Positions 16,594 to 25,301 of a stretch of 36,239 nucleotides of DNA are shown one piece after another. Within the stretch, counting starts at the first letter, position 1. Each line of letters starts with the position of its first letter. The translations under genes were made by a program, and so were the position numbers. Origin of the DNA: Clostridiales bacterium Firm_11 (GTDB lineage: Bacteria; Bacillota; Clostridia; Christensenellales; Aristaeellaceae); assembly GCA_001604105.1 (NCBI GenBank), contig LVAQ01000007.1:1-36239 (forward strand), in the 5' to 3' direction. The notes under the pieces were generated by a model. That model did no database searches and had not been told where the DNA came from. It saw only the letters and a program-made list of their open reading frames with translations.

Positions 16594-18044
16594 AAATCAA
16601 GTTAATTCTCAATCTTTTGGCAAAACTGCTGGGCATGCAAGCCATATCGATGCTGCCCAGCCTCGCAGTCAGCATCCGGTTTGGGGATGGTGATTGGCTT
16701 GCGTTTGTGCAAACGATAGTCATCATCTGCGCGCTTGCCGTGCCAACGATTGTTATAACACGCAAAGCGGAGAAAAACTTGGGTGCCCGAGAGGGCATGG
16801 TGGTGGTTGCGCTCACCTGGATATTGTTCAGCTTCTTCGGCGCGCTGCCCTTTGTGTTATCCGGCGTTATCCCGGACCTGGAAAATGCCGTATTTGAAAG
16901 CGTGAGCGGTTTTACCACCACTGGCGCTTCCGTCATGCCAGTATTGGAGGGCATGCCGCGCGGCATTATGTTCTGGCGCAGCTTCACCCACTGGATCGGC
17001 GGTATGGGCGTGCTGGTGCTTGCACTGGCGGTGCTACCCTCCATTACAGGGCGCACATCGCACCTGCTGCGTGCGGAGAGCCCCGGCCCCAGCTTGTCCC
17101 GTCTGGTTCCAAAGCTTGGAGAAACCGCCAAAATTCTGTACACGATTTATGGTGCGCTCACCCTCGTGCTGGTTTTGCTTCTTATGTTGGGTGGTATGAA
17201 CGTATATGATGCGCTCATCCATGCTTTTGGCACGGCAGGTACAGGCGGCTTCAGCAACCGTGGTTTGAGTGTTGGCGGGTTTCACAGCCCTTGGATCGAA
17301 GGCGTAATCACGCTGTTCATGCTCCTGTTTGGGGTCAATTTCACCATCCATTACCGTTTGCTCCATGGCGGATGGCGCGAGGCACGCAAGGATGAAGAGT
17401 TGCGCGTATACTTGCTTATTGCTTTCTTTGGCATCATGCTTGTAACCGCAAGCATACTGCCTCATTATCAGGGTAACCTGCTCGACGCTATCCGTTACGG
17501 CAGCTTTCAGGTATCCAGCATTCTGAGTACCACGGGTTATTCCACCGCAGATTTCAATCAATGGCCGCAGTTTACACGCGTCCTGCTTGTGCTGTTGATG
17601 TTTATCGGCTCCAGCGCAGGTTCTACAGCGGGCGGTATCAAAGTCACACGTATCATGATGCTTGTCAAAGGCGCTCGCAAACAGTTGCGTCAGTTGTTGC
17701 AGCCCCGCCGTGTACAAGTAATCAAAATGGATGGCAAAGCCGTAGAGGATGGCATGCTGTCCTTGGTGGCCACTTTTTTCTTCGTTTATATGATGCTTCT
17801 GTTTGCTGGCACGCTGCTGATTTCGCTGGATAATCAATTCAACCTGGAAACCAACCTGACTGCAACGCTCTCCTGCCTGTCCAACATCGGCCCCGGTTTG
17901 GGTGCGGTTGGCCCCATGGGTAACTTTTCTCAGTATAGCGTATTCTCTAAAATGGTGTTATCCCTGTGTATGCTGGCCGGAAGGCTTGAGATCTTCCCGA
18001 TGTTGATTCTATTCAGCCCCTCCGTATGGCGAAAACAAGCCTGA
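16590..18044 (+). CDS. trkH: Trk-type potassium uptake channel subunit TrkH
   Basis: This 484-aa membrane protein is the pore subunit partnered with TrkA. The four pore-loop filter regions are visible: FTTTGASV, GTAGTGGFSNRG, LSTTGYSTADF and NIGPGLGAVG, each followed by hydrophobic helices. The conserved HWIGGMGVLVLALAVLP segment and SSAGSTAGGIKVTR before the last pore domain are typical. It imports K+ driven by ion gradients or membrane potential. The overlap with trkA implies coupled translation and a fixed ratio. A bidirectional terminator lies about 140 bp downstream. Confidence 0.95.
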   Translation: MKIKLILNLLAKLLGMQAISMLPSLAVSIRFGDGDWLAFVQTIVIICALAVPTIVITRKAEKNLGAREGMVVVALTWILFSFFGALPFVLSGVIPDLENAVFESVSGFTTTGASVMPVLEGMPRGIMFWRSFTHWIGGMGVLVLALAVLPSITGRTSHLLRAESPGPSLSRLVPKLGETAKILYTIYGALTLVLVLLLMLGGMNVYDALIHAFGTAGTGGFSNRGLSVGGFHSPWIEGVITLFMLLFGVNFTIHYRLLHGGWREARKDEELRVYLLIAFFGIMLVTASILPHYQGNLLDAIRYGSFQVSSILSTTGYSTADFNQWPQFTRVLLVLLMFIGSSAGSTAGGIKVTRIMMLVKGARKQLRQLLQPRRVQVIKMDGKAVEDGMLSLVATFFFVYMMLLFAGTLLISLDNQFNLETNLTATLSCLSNIGPGLGAVGPMGNFSQYSVFSKMVLSLCMLAGRLEIFPMLILFSPSVWRKQA

Positions 18045-18181
18045 ACCACGCATCCCTGACACAACGTAAGCACGCAATGGTATTTGCGCCTGATGAAAAC
18101 ACGCCTGCCGCGGTGGGAAAGCCCACCATCGCTGATGGCGGAAAGGTGCGCGATGGACAGCGTCTGACTGCCCGCCGCATC

Positions 18182-18216
18182 ACAAAAGGCTGACCCCGAA
18201 TGGGTCAGCCTTTTGT
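18182..18216. terminator. Bidirectional terminator between trkH and the GH13 gene
   Basis: A 15-bp perfect stem, ACAAAAGGCTGACCC / GGGTCAGCCTTTTGT, encloses a 5-base loop. The arm ends supply A and T tracts on both strands, so it can end both convergent transcripts: trkH from the left and the sugar operon from the right. Confidence 0.85.
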
Positions 18217-18228
18217 AATTGCATTCTA

Positions 18229-19944
18229 TTATTGTTGCTGGTACACAAGGGTTTCTGTTCCGCTTTCATCCCAAGCGCGGATGATAAATGCACACGTGCG
18301 CAAATTGGCTTCGAGGATCGCGCTGTTTTGCCCTCGGTTCCATTGAATACGCAAAGCATCTGCCGCGGGCTGCTCCGCATACATCTGCGCGTCAAAGCCA
18401 AACGCCTGGGATGTATTGCGGAACCGCAGCATGGTAAGCTGTCCCTGTACGACGTCCCGCTGCAAGGCCGCCTCCATCTGCTCCATGGTTAGGTTGGTGC
18501 GGTTAATCTCCTTATGCCCAGCTGAGCCTGAAGCATGCACAGCCGCATAGTCGTTACACCCAGCCAACAAATCCAGGTACCAAACTTGCGGTTTGCCGGG
18601 CATAAACAGATGGATCGCCCGTGCAAGCAACAGTTTGCGGTCGTCTTCCCCTAACGCGCTGTAATAGGTGGCATTCACCTGATAGTATACGTTCTTCTGC
18701 CCATGCAGGTCTTTCACCAGCCCGCCGCGGTTAACGACGATGGCAATCAGTTTCTCAATCTGCTCCTCCGGTAAAATCCCGCGTAGATCCAGCAAGGGTA
18801 TGCCGTCATGGCAGCCAAGCATCGTAATGCTGCGTATACCTTTGTCCCGCTGCTCCAGCGCCCATCGCACCAGTAGGGAACCGTTCGCCGTCTCCAGCGC
18901 GTCAATGACCAATCCGGGAAGAAAAAAATCATAGCACGGGTAGCCCTCTGCCGTCAGTCTTTCATGGATTTTCTCAGCATAGCTGGCATGTATTTCCGGC
19001 AGAAGCGTAAGACCGTAGCAATCGGCAAGGCTGCGGACGCTCGCCAGCAGTTCCCATGTTTCCGGCTCGTTCAGGAAATTCCGTTTCCCGGGTGTTTTGG
19101 GCGCGTAGGCAAAGGCATCCAACCGCACGATGCGTGCGCCATACCCTGCCAGCATTGCCAGCGTCTTATCGTAGAAATCCCAAACCTTCGGGGAGCGGAT
19201 GTTCAAATCCATTTGGCCAAGGTACTTGCGGCCGTTTTCCAGCAACGCTGTCACCGTTGGCTGTGCCGTTTCCCACTGGCCATAATCGATCTGCGCAGGG
19301 GTTTGTCCCGCATCCAACGCACGGTTAACCAAAGCGGCCAGCTCTTTTGCCGCGCTGTACTGCATATGCGCTTCCCGCATCAGATCCTGCTCATCAATCC
19401 GGGGATAGCGTACTTCCTGATAGAAGGTATTCCAGTACGGCACGCTGCGGCCATCCGGAAAGCGCACCATCAACAGCGGCAGCCCGGGTTTGCGAAAGAA
19501 CATGTCCCGTATTTCCGCTTCATTCGGTTGGATATAGCCATCCTTGGTCATCTCGCCATGACCTTCCCAAAAGCGATTCCAATCGATGAAAAAGTCGCGG
19601 AAAGGCGATGCGTCTCCGTTGCGCAGGATGTCCTGAAATTGCGGGGAAAGCACGGACGCGTGGTTCAGGATGAAATCCAGCTTCAGGTCAATCCCAAGCG
19701 CCCCCAGCATTTCCAAATCGGATTGCGTAGCAAGCATGCCGTTGAGCGAATAATCAATCACCGAAAACCCACGATCCAAATCCGTATGAAAGAGGCTGGG
19801 CAGCACATAAACCGATGAAAACGTGTCGCGTAACGCATCCTGCTGGAGCAGCGATACGGCGTCCCCAAGTGTGCCCCCCAGGCTATCGGGATAAATGTTC
19901 AGCATCGGCGTATGGGACAGCCCTTCCGTTGCCTGTATTTTCAT
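18229..19944 (-). CDS. GH13 subfamily 18 glucoside phosphorylase (sucrose/glucosylglycerate phosphorylase-like)
   Basis: GH13_18 enzymes split an alpha-glucoside with phosphate into glucose 1-phosphate and an acceptor. This 571-aa protein shows GH13 region I LDFILNHAS, nucleophile D276 in VRLDAFAY, acid/base E317 in LPEIHASY and stabiliser D380 in CHDGIPLLD. QVNATYYSALG and MPGKPQVWYLDLLAG match sucrose phosphorylases. It is longer than true sucrose phosphorylases (about 500 aa) and nearer in length to glucosylglycerate phosphorylase of the YcjM type, so the substrate may not be sucrose. No signal peptide: cytoplasmic. The second of two close ATGs (19944) has the better SD spacing (GGAGG, 7 bp). 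It is the last gene of the operon. Confidence 0.88.
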   Translation of the reverse strand: MKIQATEGLSHTPMLNIYPDSLGGTLGDAVSLLQQDALRDTFSSVYVLPSLFHTDLDRGFSVIDYSLNGMLATQSDLEMLGALGIDLKLDFILNHASVLSPQFQDILRNGDASPFRDFFIDWNRFWEGHGEMTKDGYIQPNEAEIRDMFFRKPGLPLLMVRFPDGRSVPYWNTFYQEVRYPRIDEQDLMREAHMQYSAAKELAALVNRALDAGQTPAQIDYGQWETAQPTVTALLENGRKYLGQMDLNIRSPKVWDFYDKTLAMLAGYGARIVRLDAFAYAPKTPGKRNFLNEPETWELLASVRSLADCYGLTLLPEIHASYAEKIHERLTAEGYPCYDFFLPGLVIDALETANGSLLVRWALEQRDKGIRSITMLGCHDGIPLLDLRGILPEEQIEKLIAIVVNRGGLVKDLHGQKNVYYQVNATYYSALGEDDRKLLLARAIHLFMPGKPQVWYLDLLAGCNDYAAVHASGSAGHKEINRTNLTMEQMEAALQRDVVQGQLTMLRFRNTSQAFGFDAQMYAEQPAADALRIQWNRGQNSAILEANLRTCAFIIRAWDESGTETLVYQQQ

Positions 19945-19946
19945 GC

Positions 19947-20888
19947 TCATTCCTCCGCCATAAGCCTGCGATACTCGCGATAGGTCAACACTTCACCCGT
20001 TTTTGCGATGATCAGTTTCGCTTTTTCCGCTTGCATCTCCAGTAGTTTTTGCTCCAAGGCAAGCACCATTGTGGTAAAGGGGCTATCCGTTCCGCCATCG
20101 CGGTTGCGCGCCGTACGGTAAGCCAGCGTCTCGCTTGGCGTGCTGTTGAGTAGCACAGGCAGATCTACGCCATGCAGATGATCGCTGTTGCCATGCGTCC
20201 ACTCAATCATCAGTACCTGTATCCCTGTGAAGTCAACCGGTTCATACCACAGCGCGGTCTCTTCACGCCCCATGCGCTTGAGCGAAATCCTATTCGCGCC
20301 GTTTTTAAACTGCGCAACGATGCTGTTCAGCTCGGCAAAATCCTGCTCGGCTGATGTGCCAAGGTAACCCGCGAGCGATGTGCGCCCTTCCCGTTGGTAT
20401 ACGGCAAGCCAGGGATGTTCCTGCGTAAGCGCAGGATCCGCATCGCGCGCTTCCTGTTGGAGCAGGCGTATGGTTTCACCGCGCTCCATGGTATACACGC
20501 CGTTGGCCACGAGACCCTTCATCCCTCCAACGCGGAAAACACGCAGCCGTTCCGCGTCATTGGCCTTGGGGATGCGGTGCGGATAGTTATCTCCGCTCAA
20601 AGTATAGCTGCCCATGCCCATCTGGCCGAAATAGTAGCTCAACAACGACGCGGTTTCCGATTTACCAACACCGGATCCGCCGCATACGGAGATTACGGCA
20701 CGCCCATGCGCATTGGCACGCTGCAAATCTGGCAGCAGCTTCAGCAAGCGAGGGAAGATTACGCTTGCCTTTTGGATGTGCTGTTGCCCAATGTGGATGC
20801 GATCGCCGGGCATATCCCCCTGTGCAATGTGTTCCGGCACAGCTGGCGCTACCCATGATGCGCTCATATCCCCAGTAAGTACGTTCAT
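19947..20888 (-). CDS. P-loop kinase of unknown acceptor
   Basis: The 313-aa protein has a classical Walker A, GGSGVGKSE (about 70-78), after VISVC. LSGDNYPHRIPKANDAERLRVFRVGG follows, similar in layout to the acceptor-binding part of uridine kinase or adenylylsulfate kinase. Later VLMIEWTHGNSDHL resembles the Walker B/acceptor region. It is too long for either named enzyme and has an unrecognised 60-residue N-terminus. The gene overlaps its upstream esterase gene (ATGA) and touches the downstream phosphorylase gene. An acceptor released by the phosphorylase, for instance a glycerate-like molecule, is the obvious candidate substrate; that is inference. SD GGGAGG sets the ATG at 20888. Confidence 0.75.
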   Translation of the reverse strand: MNVLTGDMSASWVAPAVPEHIAQGDMPGDRIHIGQQHIQKASVIFPRLLKLLPDLQRANAHGRAVISVCGGSGVGKSETASLLSYYFGQMGMGSYTLSGDNYPHRIPKANDAERLRVFRVGGMKGLVANGVYTMERGETIRLLQQEARDADPALTQEHPWLAVYQREGRTSLAGYLGTSAEQDFAELNSIVAQFKNGANRISLKRMGREETALWYEPVDFTGIQVLMIEWTHGNSDHLHGVDLPVLLNSTPSETLAYRTARNRDGGTDSPFTTMVLALEQKLLEMQAEKAKLIIAKTGEVLTYREYRRLMAEE

Positions 20889-22015
20889 CTTGCATCCTCC
20901 CTGACAAGCCATGGTCGTAGAGCCTCCGCCAGCTCCTGCCCCATCCTGATTTGCGTTTTCGTGTTTGGATGTCCCAATCCGCCATACCCCTCGCCCCAGG
21001 GATCAATCGGCGCAAACTTCATACAGAATACGCGCGCGTCGTCGGTTTGCCGCTGGTATTCGGCAACGGCGTTCACGATGGCATCGTAGAGATAATAGTC
21101 CATGGAACCAAGCGTACAGGCGATTACCGGTCCAGGCCCGTTCCACTGGCGCAATTGGGTTAAGAAAGCCTGATAGCGCTTGCCAAAGTGGGCTTCATCC
21201 TCCGGCTTGCAGCCTGATACGCGCAAACGAAAACCATCATTGGTACCAAGGTTCACAATGATCGCATCCGGCTGAAACCGCTTGAAATCCCACGGTTCAA
21301 AAGCATCCAGCATGCCCATTGCTTCCTGATGGTTACGATCCGTGTAGCGGTAGTAATCCTCCATGGTGCGAATCGGCGGGCTAAAGTCAGGATACTCCGG
21401 CAGAAGCAACTTGTAGTGCGGGTCTGCCGCCCAGCATAGCGGTATGCCTGATACCCCGATGCTATGGTAGCTTGCGCCGAGCAGCTCCGCAGCCACGGCA
21501 GGGTAGGCCGTCAGGCCGTTTTCCTTAGCGGCGTCAAAAACCCTTTCATCCGCGGTCATATCGTTGCCAAATCCGCAGGTGATGGAATCGCCCACAAACT
21601 CCAGCTTGATTTTCGGCTGTGGCGCTTGATAGGGCATCAGCTCACCATCCACCGTAATCGCCTTAATCCCAATGCGTCCTTTGCTGTTTTCCGAACGTTT
21701 GACCACACGCACTGTGTGGGTCTCCGCTGCATCGCTCTCAAACAGGGTATAGCGATGTTCGCCTTCCTGTACCTTGAGGATTTGCAACGGCTCCTGCTGA
21801 TCATCCACAAACACGGCAATCCATGGCAGGTTCTCCCCTTCCCCGGGGTACTGGCCGCTAAAAGCGACTGTTTGCATCGATACGCTGCTACCAAAAAATG
21901 CAAGCGCAAAACCAGAACCTGTCCAGTTGAAGAACATGGCCTGCTGACTATCATCATACAACGTTCGCCCAAAAAAGGCCAGCCTATCCCCTTGGCTTTG
22001 TATGCGGTGCTCCAT
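20885..22015 (-). CDS. Two-domain SGNH esterase, CE2-like
   Basis: The 376-aa protein has an N-terminal beta-sandwich-like domain (about 1-130) and a C-terminal SGNH hydrolase domain, the architecture of carbohydrate esterase family 2. The catalytic serine is S144 in FVGDSITCGFG, block III is NLGTND (255-260), and the histidine is H349 in GLGHPN. CE2 enzymes remove O-acetyl groups, often at O-6 of hexoses. There is no signal peptide, so it acts in the cytoplasm on an imported sugar, unlike secreted polysaccharide esterases. It lies between the permease genes and the kinase in one operon. The acyl group and sugar are unproven. Confidence 0.85.
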   Translation of the reverse strand: MEHRIQSQGDRLAFFGRTLYDDSQQAMFFNWTGSGFALAFFGSSVSMQTVAFSGQYPGEGENLPWIAVFVDDQQEPLQILKVQEGEHRYTLFESDAAETHTVRVVKRSENSKGRIGIKAITVDGELMPYQAPQPKIKLEFVGDSITCGFGNDMTADERVFDAAKENGLTAYPAVAAELLGASYHSIGVSGIPLCWAADPHYKLLLPEYPDFSPPIRTMEDYYRYTDRNHQEAMGMLDAFEPWDFKRFQPDAIIVNLGTNDGFRLRVSGCKPEDEAHFGKRYQAFLTQLRQWNGPGPVIACTLGSMDYYLYDAIVNAVAEYQRQTDDARVFCMKFAPIDPWGEGYGGLGHPNTKTQIRMGQELAEALRPWLVREDAR

Positions 22016-22029
22016 CCCTCAACACTCCT

Positions 22030-22857
22030 CTACTTGATTGCGCCTTGCACAACACCCTCGATGATCTGTTTCTGACAAAGCAGATACAAAGCAATCACGG
22101 GGATGATCGTCAGTACGAGGCCGGCCATCAGCGGCGCGTAATCCACGCTGTAGGTGGTAAAGAAGCTGAAAGTAGACAGGGGCAGCGTACGAAGGCTGGG
22201 CGACAGCAAGACCATGCTTGGCAAGAGATAATCGTTCCATATCCATAAAACATCCAGAATGAGCACTGTTACAAGAACGGGCTTCAGGTTGGGCATCACA
22301 ATGCTGAAGAAATTTTTGAGTCTGCCGCAGCCGTCAATCAACGCGGCTTCCTCCAGCTCCACGGGTATGCCCTTGATGAAGCCGTGGAAAATGAATACCG
22401 CGAAAGCCTGTCCAAACCCCATATAAAAGAATATCAGCGTCAGGGAATTGTTATACAGGTTTAGGGAGCCGTAGATTTTTGCCAGCGGAATCATCACCGC
22501 CTGAAACGGAACAATCATGGAAGCGACCATCATCCCGAAAATCGCGTTGCTCAGTTTGCTGCGGTTGCGTACCAGATAGTGCGCGCACATAGATGCCGTA
22601 AACAGAATCAGCGCGACAGCGCAAATAGTAATGTAAAAAGAGTTTTGCAGCCCGTTTAGAAACTTCATCTTCGCAAACGCATCAATGTAGTTCTTCGGGT
22701 CAAGGCTGTTGGTAAGGCGGAAGGGAGAATTAACAAACAGCTCCGTCGAACGAAAGGAGTTATTGATCACAAGGTAAAACGGCACCAGAAAAAGAATCAG
22801 CAGCAGGAAAACAAGCACTGTACGCCCCCAGTGTTGTTTGCGCAATCGCACACTCAT
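22030..22857 (-). CDS. Carbohydrate ABC transporter permease (MalG type)
   Basis: This 275-aa inner-membrane protein is a CUT1 permease of the MalG/UgpE type. It has six hydrophobic segments and the ATPase-docking EAA loop ELEEAALIDGCG (about 167-178). It pairs with the MalF-type subunit encoded just upstream, which it overlaps by ATGA, to form the channel fed by the binding protein at 23809-25104. The ATP-binding subunit is not encoded in this operon. Confidence 0.94.
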   Translation of the reverse strand: MSVRLRKQHWGRTVLVFLLLILFLVPFYLVINNSFRSTELFVNSPFRLTNSLDPKNYIDAFAKMKFLNGLQNSFYITICAVALILFTASMCAHYLVRNRSKLSNAIFGMMVASMIVPFQAVMIPLAKIYGSLNLYNNSLTLIFFYMGFGQAFAVFIFHGFIKGIPVELEEAALIDGCGRLKNFFSIVMPNLKPVLVTVLILDVLWIWNDYLLPSMVLLSPSLRTLPLSTFSFFTTYSVDYAPLMAGLVLTIIPVIALYLLCQKQIIEGVVQGAIK

Positions 22858-23735
22858 ACCTCCACCTCCCGCTTCTTGTTAAGCAGCACCTGCGTAACGG
22901 AGATGAGCGCCACGACTACAAACAGGACAATGGCCTCTGCCTGCCCAACACCAAATTGCTTGGACATGAACGCTTTCTGGTACACATGCATGGCCGCAAG
23001 CTGGGTAGAGCCATACGGCGCGCCGTTGGTCAGCGAAAGGTTAAGATCATAGGTCATAAAGGTTCGCGAAAGCGTGATGAACATGCAAATGTTAAACGAA
23101 GGTATCATCAGCGGTATGGTTACGCGAAAGAGTTTTCGAAAGCCATGCGCACCGTCGATATCCGCCGCCTCCTGCACATCCTTGGGAATGCCCACAAAAC
23201 CCGCGATGTAGATCATCATCAGGTATCCCGCATATTGCCATACAGTAACGATGATCATCGCCCAGATTGCGCGATCGGGATTGGTTAAGAACGATGTTTT
23301 CAGCCAATCGATACCCCATGCTTTCCCAATCTGGGTAAACACATTGGCAAACATAAACTTCCATATGTATCCCAAAATGATACCGCCAATCAGATTGGGT
23401 ACAAAGAAGCCGCCACGCAGCAGATTCTGCCCCCGGATGCCGCTGGTAAGCAGGTAGGCGAGCGTAAAGGCTACCACATTGCAAAGAATCGCAGATATGG
23501 CGACGTAACGCAATGTCACCAAAAACTGCCGCAGGAACTCCTTATCGGTAAACACCGTCCGATAATTTTGTAAACCTACAAAGCTGAACGTATCTGATAT
23601 GGCATTCCAATCCGTAAAAGTCAAGAAGAAACCATATAGAAACGGGATTACCAATACACATAAAAAGGCGAATAAGGATAGGCCGCTAAACGCCAGAAAA
23701 TATCCGCCGCGCTTGACCAGGCTGCTTTCTCTCAT
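22854..23735 (-). CDS. Carbohydrate ABC transporter permease (MalF/UgpA type)
   Basis: The 293-aa product is the other CUT1 permease subunit. It has an N-terminal hydrophobic segment (about 12-40), the LQNYRTVF segment common in this family, and the EAA loop DVQEAADIDGAHG (about 187-198). It follows the binding-protein gene after a GC-rich hairpin and overlaps the MalG-type gene. Together they should import a glucoside or small oligosaccharide. Confidence 0.94.
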   Translation of the reverse strand: MRESSLVKRGGYFLAFSGLSLFAFLCVLVIPFLYGFFLTFTDWNAISDTFSFVGLQNYRTVFTDKEFLRQFLVTLRYVAISAILCNVVAFTLAYLLTSGIRGQNLLRGGFFVPNLIGGIILGYIWKFMFANVFTQIGKAWGIDWLKTSFLTNPDRAIWAMIIVTVWQYAGYLMMIYIAGFVGIPKDVQEAADIDGAHGFRKLFRVTIPLMIPSFNICMFITLSRTFMTYDLNLSLTNGAPYGSTQLAAMHVYQKAFMSKQFGVGQAEAIVLFVVVALISVTQVLLNKKREVEV

Positions 23736-23763
23736 GGGGGTTCACTCCCTTGGCGTTGTGAAT

Positions 23764-23793
23764 ACGGCGTCGGCGCGTGAGCGCCGACGCCGT
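23764..23793 (-). other. GC-rich hairpin between binding-protein and permease genes
   Basis: A 13-bp perfect stem, ACGGCGTCGGCGC / GCGCCGACGCCGT, with a 4-base loop lies 15 bp after the stop of the binding-protein gene. There is no U-tract, so it would probably stabilise the 3' end of the binding-protein mRNA or partly reduce downstream expression rather than stop it. Confidence 0.65.
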
Positions 23794-23808
23794 CCAAGGC
23801 GCTACGAA

Positions 23809-25104
23809 CTATTGTTTCGTCTGCGTCTTCCAGAATGCGTCGATCTCCTCTGCCAGTTCAGCCCTGTCGATCGCGCCCACGGTGTACTTAAGCATCATAT
23901 CGCCGGTTTTTGCCCACGCATCGCCGGTAAGGTAGGTAAAGCAGCCGATGTTGATGGTTTTGCCCACGGCGGAGTATTCCGCGATGGCCTGCGTCATGCT
24001 GTTATAGCTGGCATCCTCGCGTACGTTATTATACGGCATGGAGAATCCGGCCTGAATGAAGTACTCCTGGCCTTCCGCGGAGGTAAGCATCCACTCCAGC
24101 ACTTCCATCGCGGCCGCCTGTTGTTCCGGTGTGCTCTGGGTAACTTCAATGCACATCACTTTGGGCATGGAAACCACCACTTCGGTGTTGCCAAAGGCAG
24201 TGGGATCATTGCTCCACGGTACCGGAATAAAGCCATATTCGAGATCCTTGCTTTCCAGCGTGCCGATGATGGTCCACATCCAGTCGCCCATGAAGAACGT
24301 TGCGCATTCCCCGTTGGCAAACGCCTGATCATCCGCATTGATATCGCCAACCAGCGGATCATCCTTGCGGTAGTTGTACTTCACCAGCAGATCATAGGTA
24401 TCCATGTAGCCCTGGAAAAGGGGATCGTCTGCAATTTTCATGGTGCCGTCAATCAGGCTCTCGATAAACCGCAAGCCGCTGGCGGTATCCTTGCCATGCA
24501 CCGCATAGACCAGCCCGAGATAATGAGCGCCCACAGACCAGTTGGCGCCATGAATCATCGTGGGGGGTACGCCTGCGGCATCCAGCGTCTCAAAGAAGGC
24601 GCGAAGAGCATCCTGCGTATTGATGCTGGCCGGGTCAAAGTCCGGTATCACGGATTCGACAACGCGCTTGTTGTAGCAAAGCGCATAACCTTGGGTGGAG
24701 AAAGGAAGCCCATAAACCAGTCCATCCATCCTGCCCGCTTCGATGGCATCCGGATTGAGGTATTTGAACCACTCGGTGTCTTCATCAAACACCATCAGTT
24801 TATCCTGATAATCCAGAATGTTGGCGGGGTCAATGTTCATAAAGGTGGGCGCGTTGCCGGACGCAAACAGCGATTGCAGCTGTTCCTGCTGCCCCATACC
24901 AACGCCTGTCGGAATCAACTCGATGGTCACATTCGGGTTGATTTCATGGTATCTTTCGAACATTTCTTCAAACATGGCGTTTACTTCGGCGGATGTGCTG
25001 TAATACGTCAGCTTTACATCGCCTTCGGCTGTCGCGCCCACGCTAATCATCGTGGTAAGCAGCATCAGGGTGAGCATGAACGCAAAGAACCTGTTGTTTT
25101 TCAT
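23809..25104 (-). CDS. Sugar ABC transporter substrate-binding protein
   Basis: This 431-aa protein is an extracellular CUT1 solute-binding protein (family 1). The N-terminus MKNNRFFAFMLTLMLLTTM is a signal peptide with likely cleavage at ATA-E (26/27). The mature part has NVTIELIPTG, AEVNAMFEEMFERYHEINP, DGLVYGLPFSTQGYALCYNK and CATFFMGDWMW, all family-like. There is no lipobox cysteine, odd for a monoderm binding protein. The ATG at 25104 follows AGGAGGG; an upstream frame without SD was rejected. It is the first gene of the operon, controlled by the promoter and LacI-type operator at 25163-25201. Confidence 0.93.
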   Translation of the reverse strand: MKNNRFFAFMLTLMLLTTMISVGATAEGDVKLTYYSTSAEVNAMFEEMFERYHEINPNVTIELIPTGVGMGQQEQLQSLFASGNAPTFMNIDPANILDYQDKLMVFDEDTEWFKYLNPDAIEAGRMDGLVYGLPFSTQGYALCYNKRVVESVIPDFDPASINTQDALRAFFETLDAAGVPPTMIHGANWSVGAHYLGLVYAVHGKDTASGLRFIESLIDGTMKIADDPLFQGYMDTYDLLVKYNYRKDDPLVGDINADDQAFANGECATFFMGDWMWTIIGTLESKDLEYGFIPVPWSNDPTAFGNTEVVVSMPKVMCIEVTQSTPEQQAAAMEVLEWMLTSAEGQEYFIQAGFSMPYNNVREDASYNSMTQAIAEYSAVGKTINIGCFTYLTGDAWAKTGDMMLKYTVGAIDRAELAEEIDAFWKTQTKQ

Positions 25105-25162
25105 GGATGAACCCTCCTCATCAGTTGTAGCGCCATTCAAGCCAGCGCTGTTTTGTAGGATC

Positions 25163-25191
25163 ATTATACAGCGCCTCCCGGTTAATGTCAA
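25163..25191 (-). promoter_or_regulatory. Consensus promoter of the phosphorylase-ABC operon
   Basis: On the minus strand TTGACA and TATAAT are both perfect and 17 bp apart, about 60 bp upstream of the binding-protein ATG. Such a strong core promoter would need repression, which fits the overlapping operator. Confidence 0.9.
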
Positions 25192-25201
25192 CCGTATGAC
25201 A
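25186..25201 (-). promoter_or_regulatory. LacI-family operator at the operon promoter
   Basis: TGTCA-TACGGT-TGACA on the minus strand has perfect 5-bp inverted arms around a central CG, the LacI-family pattern. Its right half contains the -35 TTGACA, so a bound repressor would block polymerase. A copy with 14 of 16 identical bases lies at 26334-26349 in front of the lacI-type gene. Confidence 0.8.
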
Positions 25202-25301
25202 TGTAAAATGTGAAAAGAAATAGCGGCAGGATGCCGCTTTTTCTGAAAAGCTTTACCATATCGCATTTGTTCGTGTGCGTTTTATCTATAACCGCTTAAC
25301 A

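Noticed and set aside
23599..25110. Open frame of 503 codons on the plus strand opposite the permease and binding-protein genes
   Set aside because: The minus-strand genes are unmistakable; the plus frame has no SD and a low-quality composition typical of antisense shadows.
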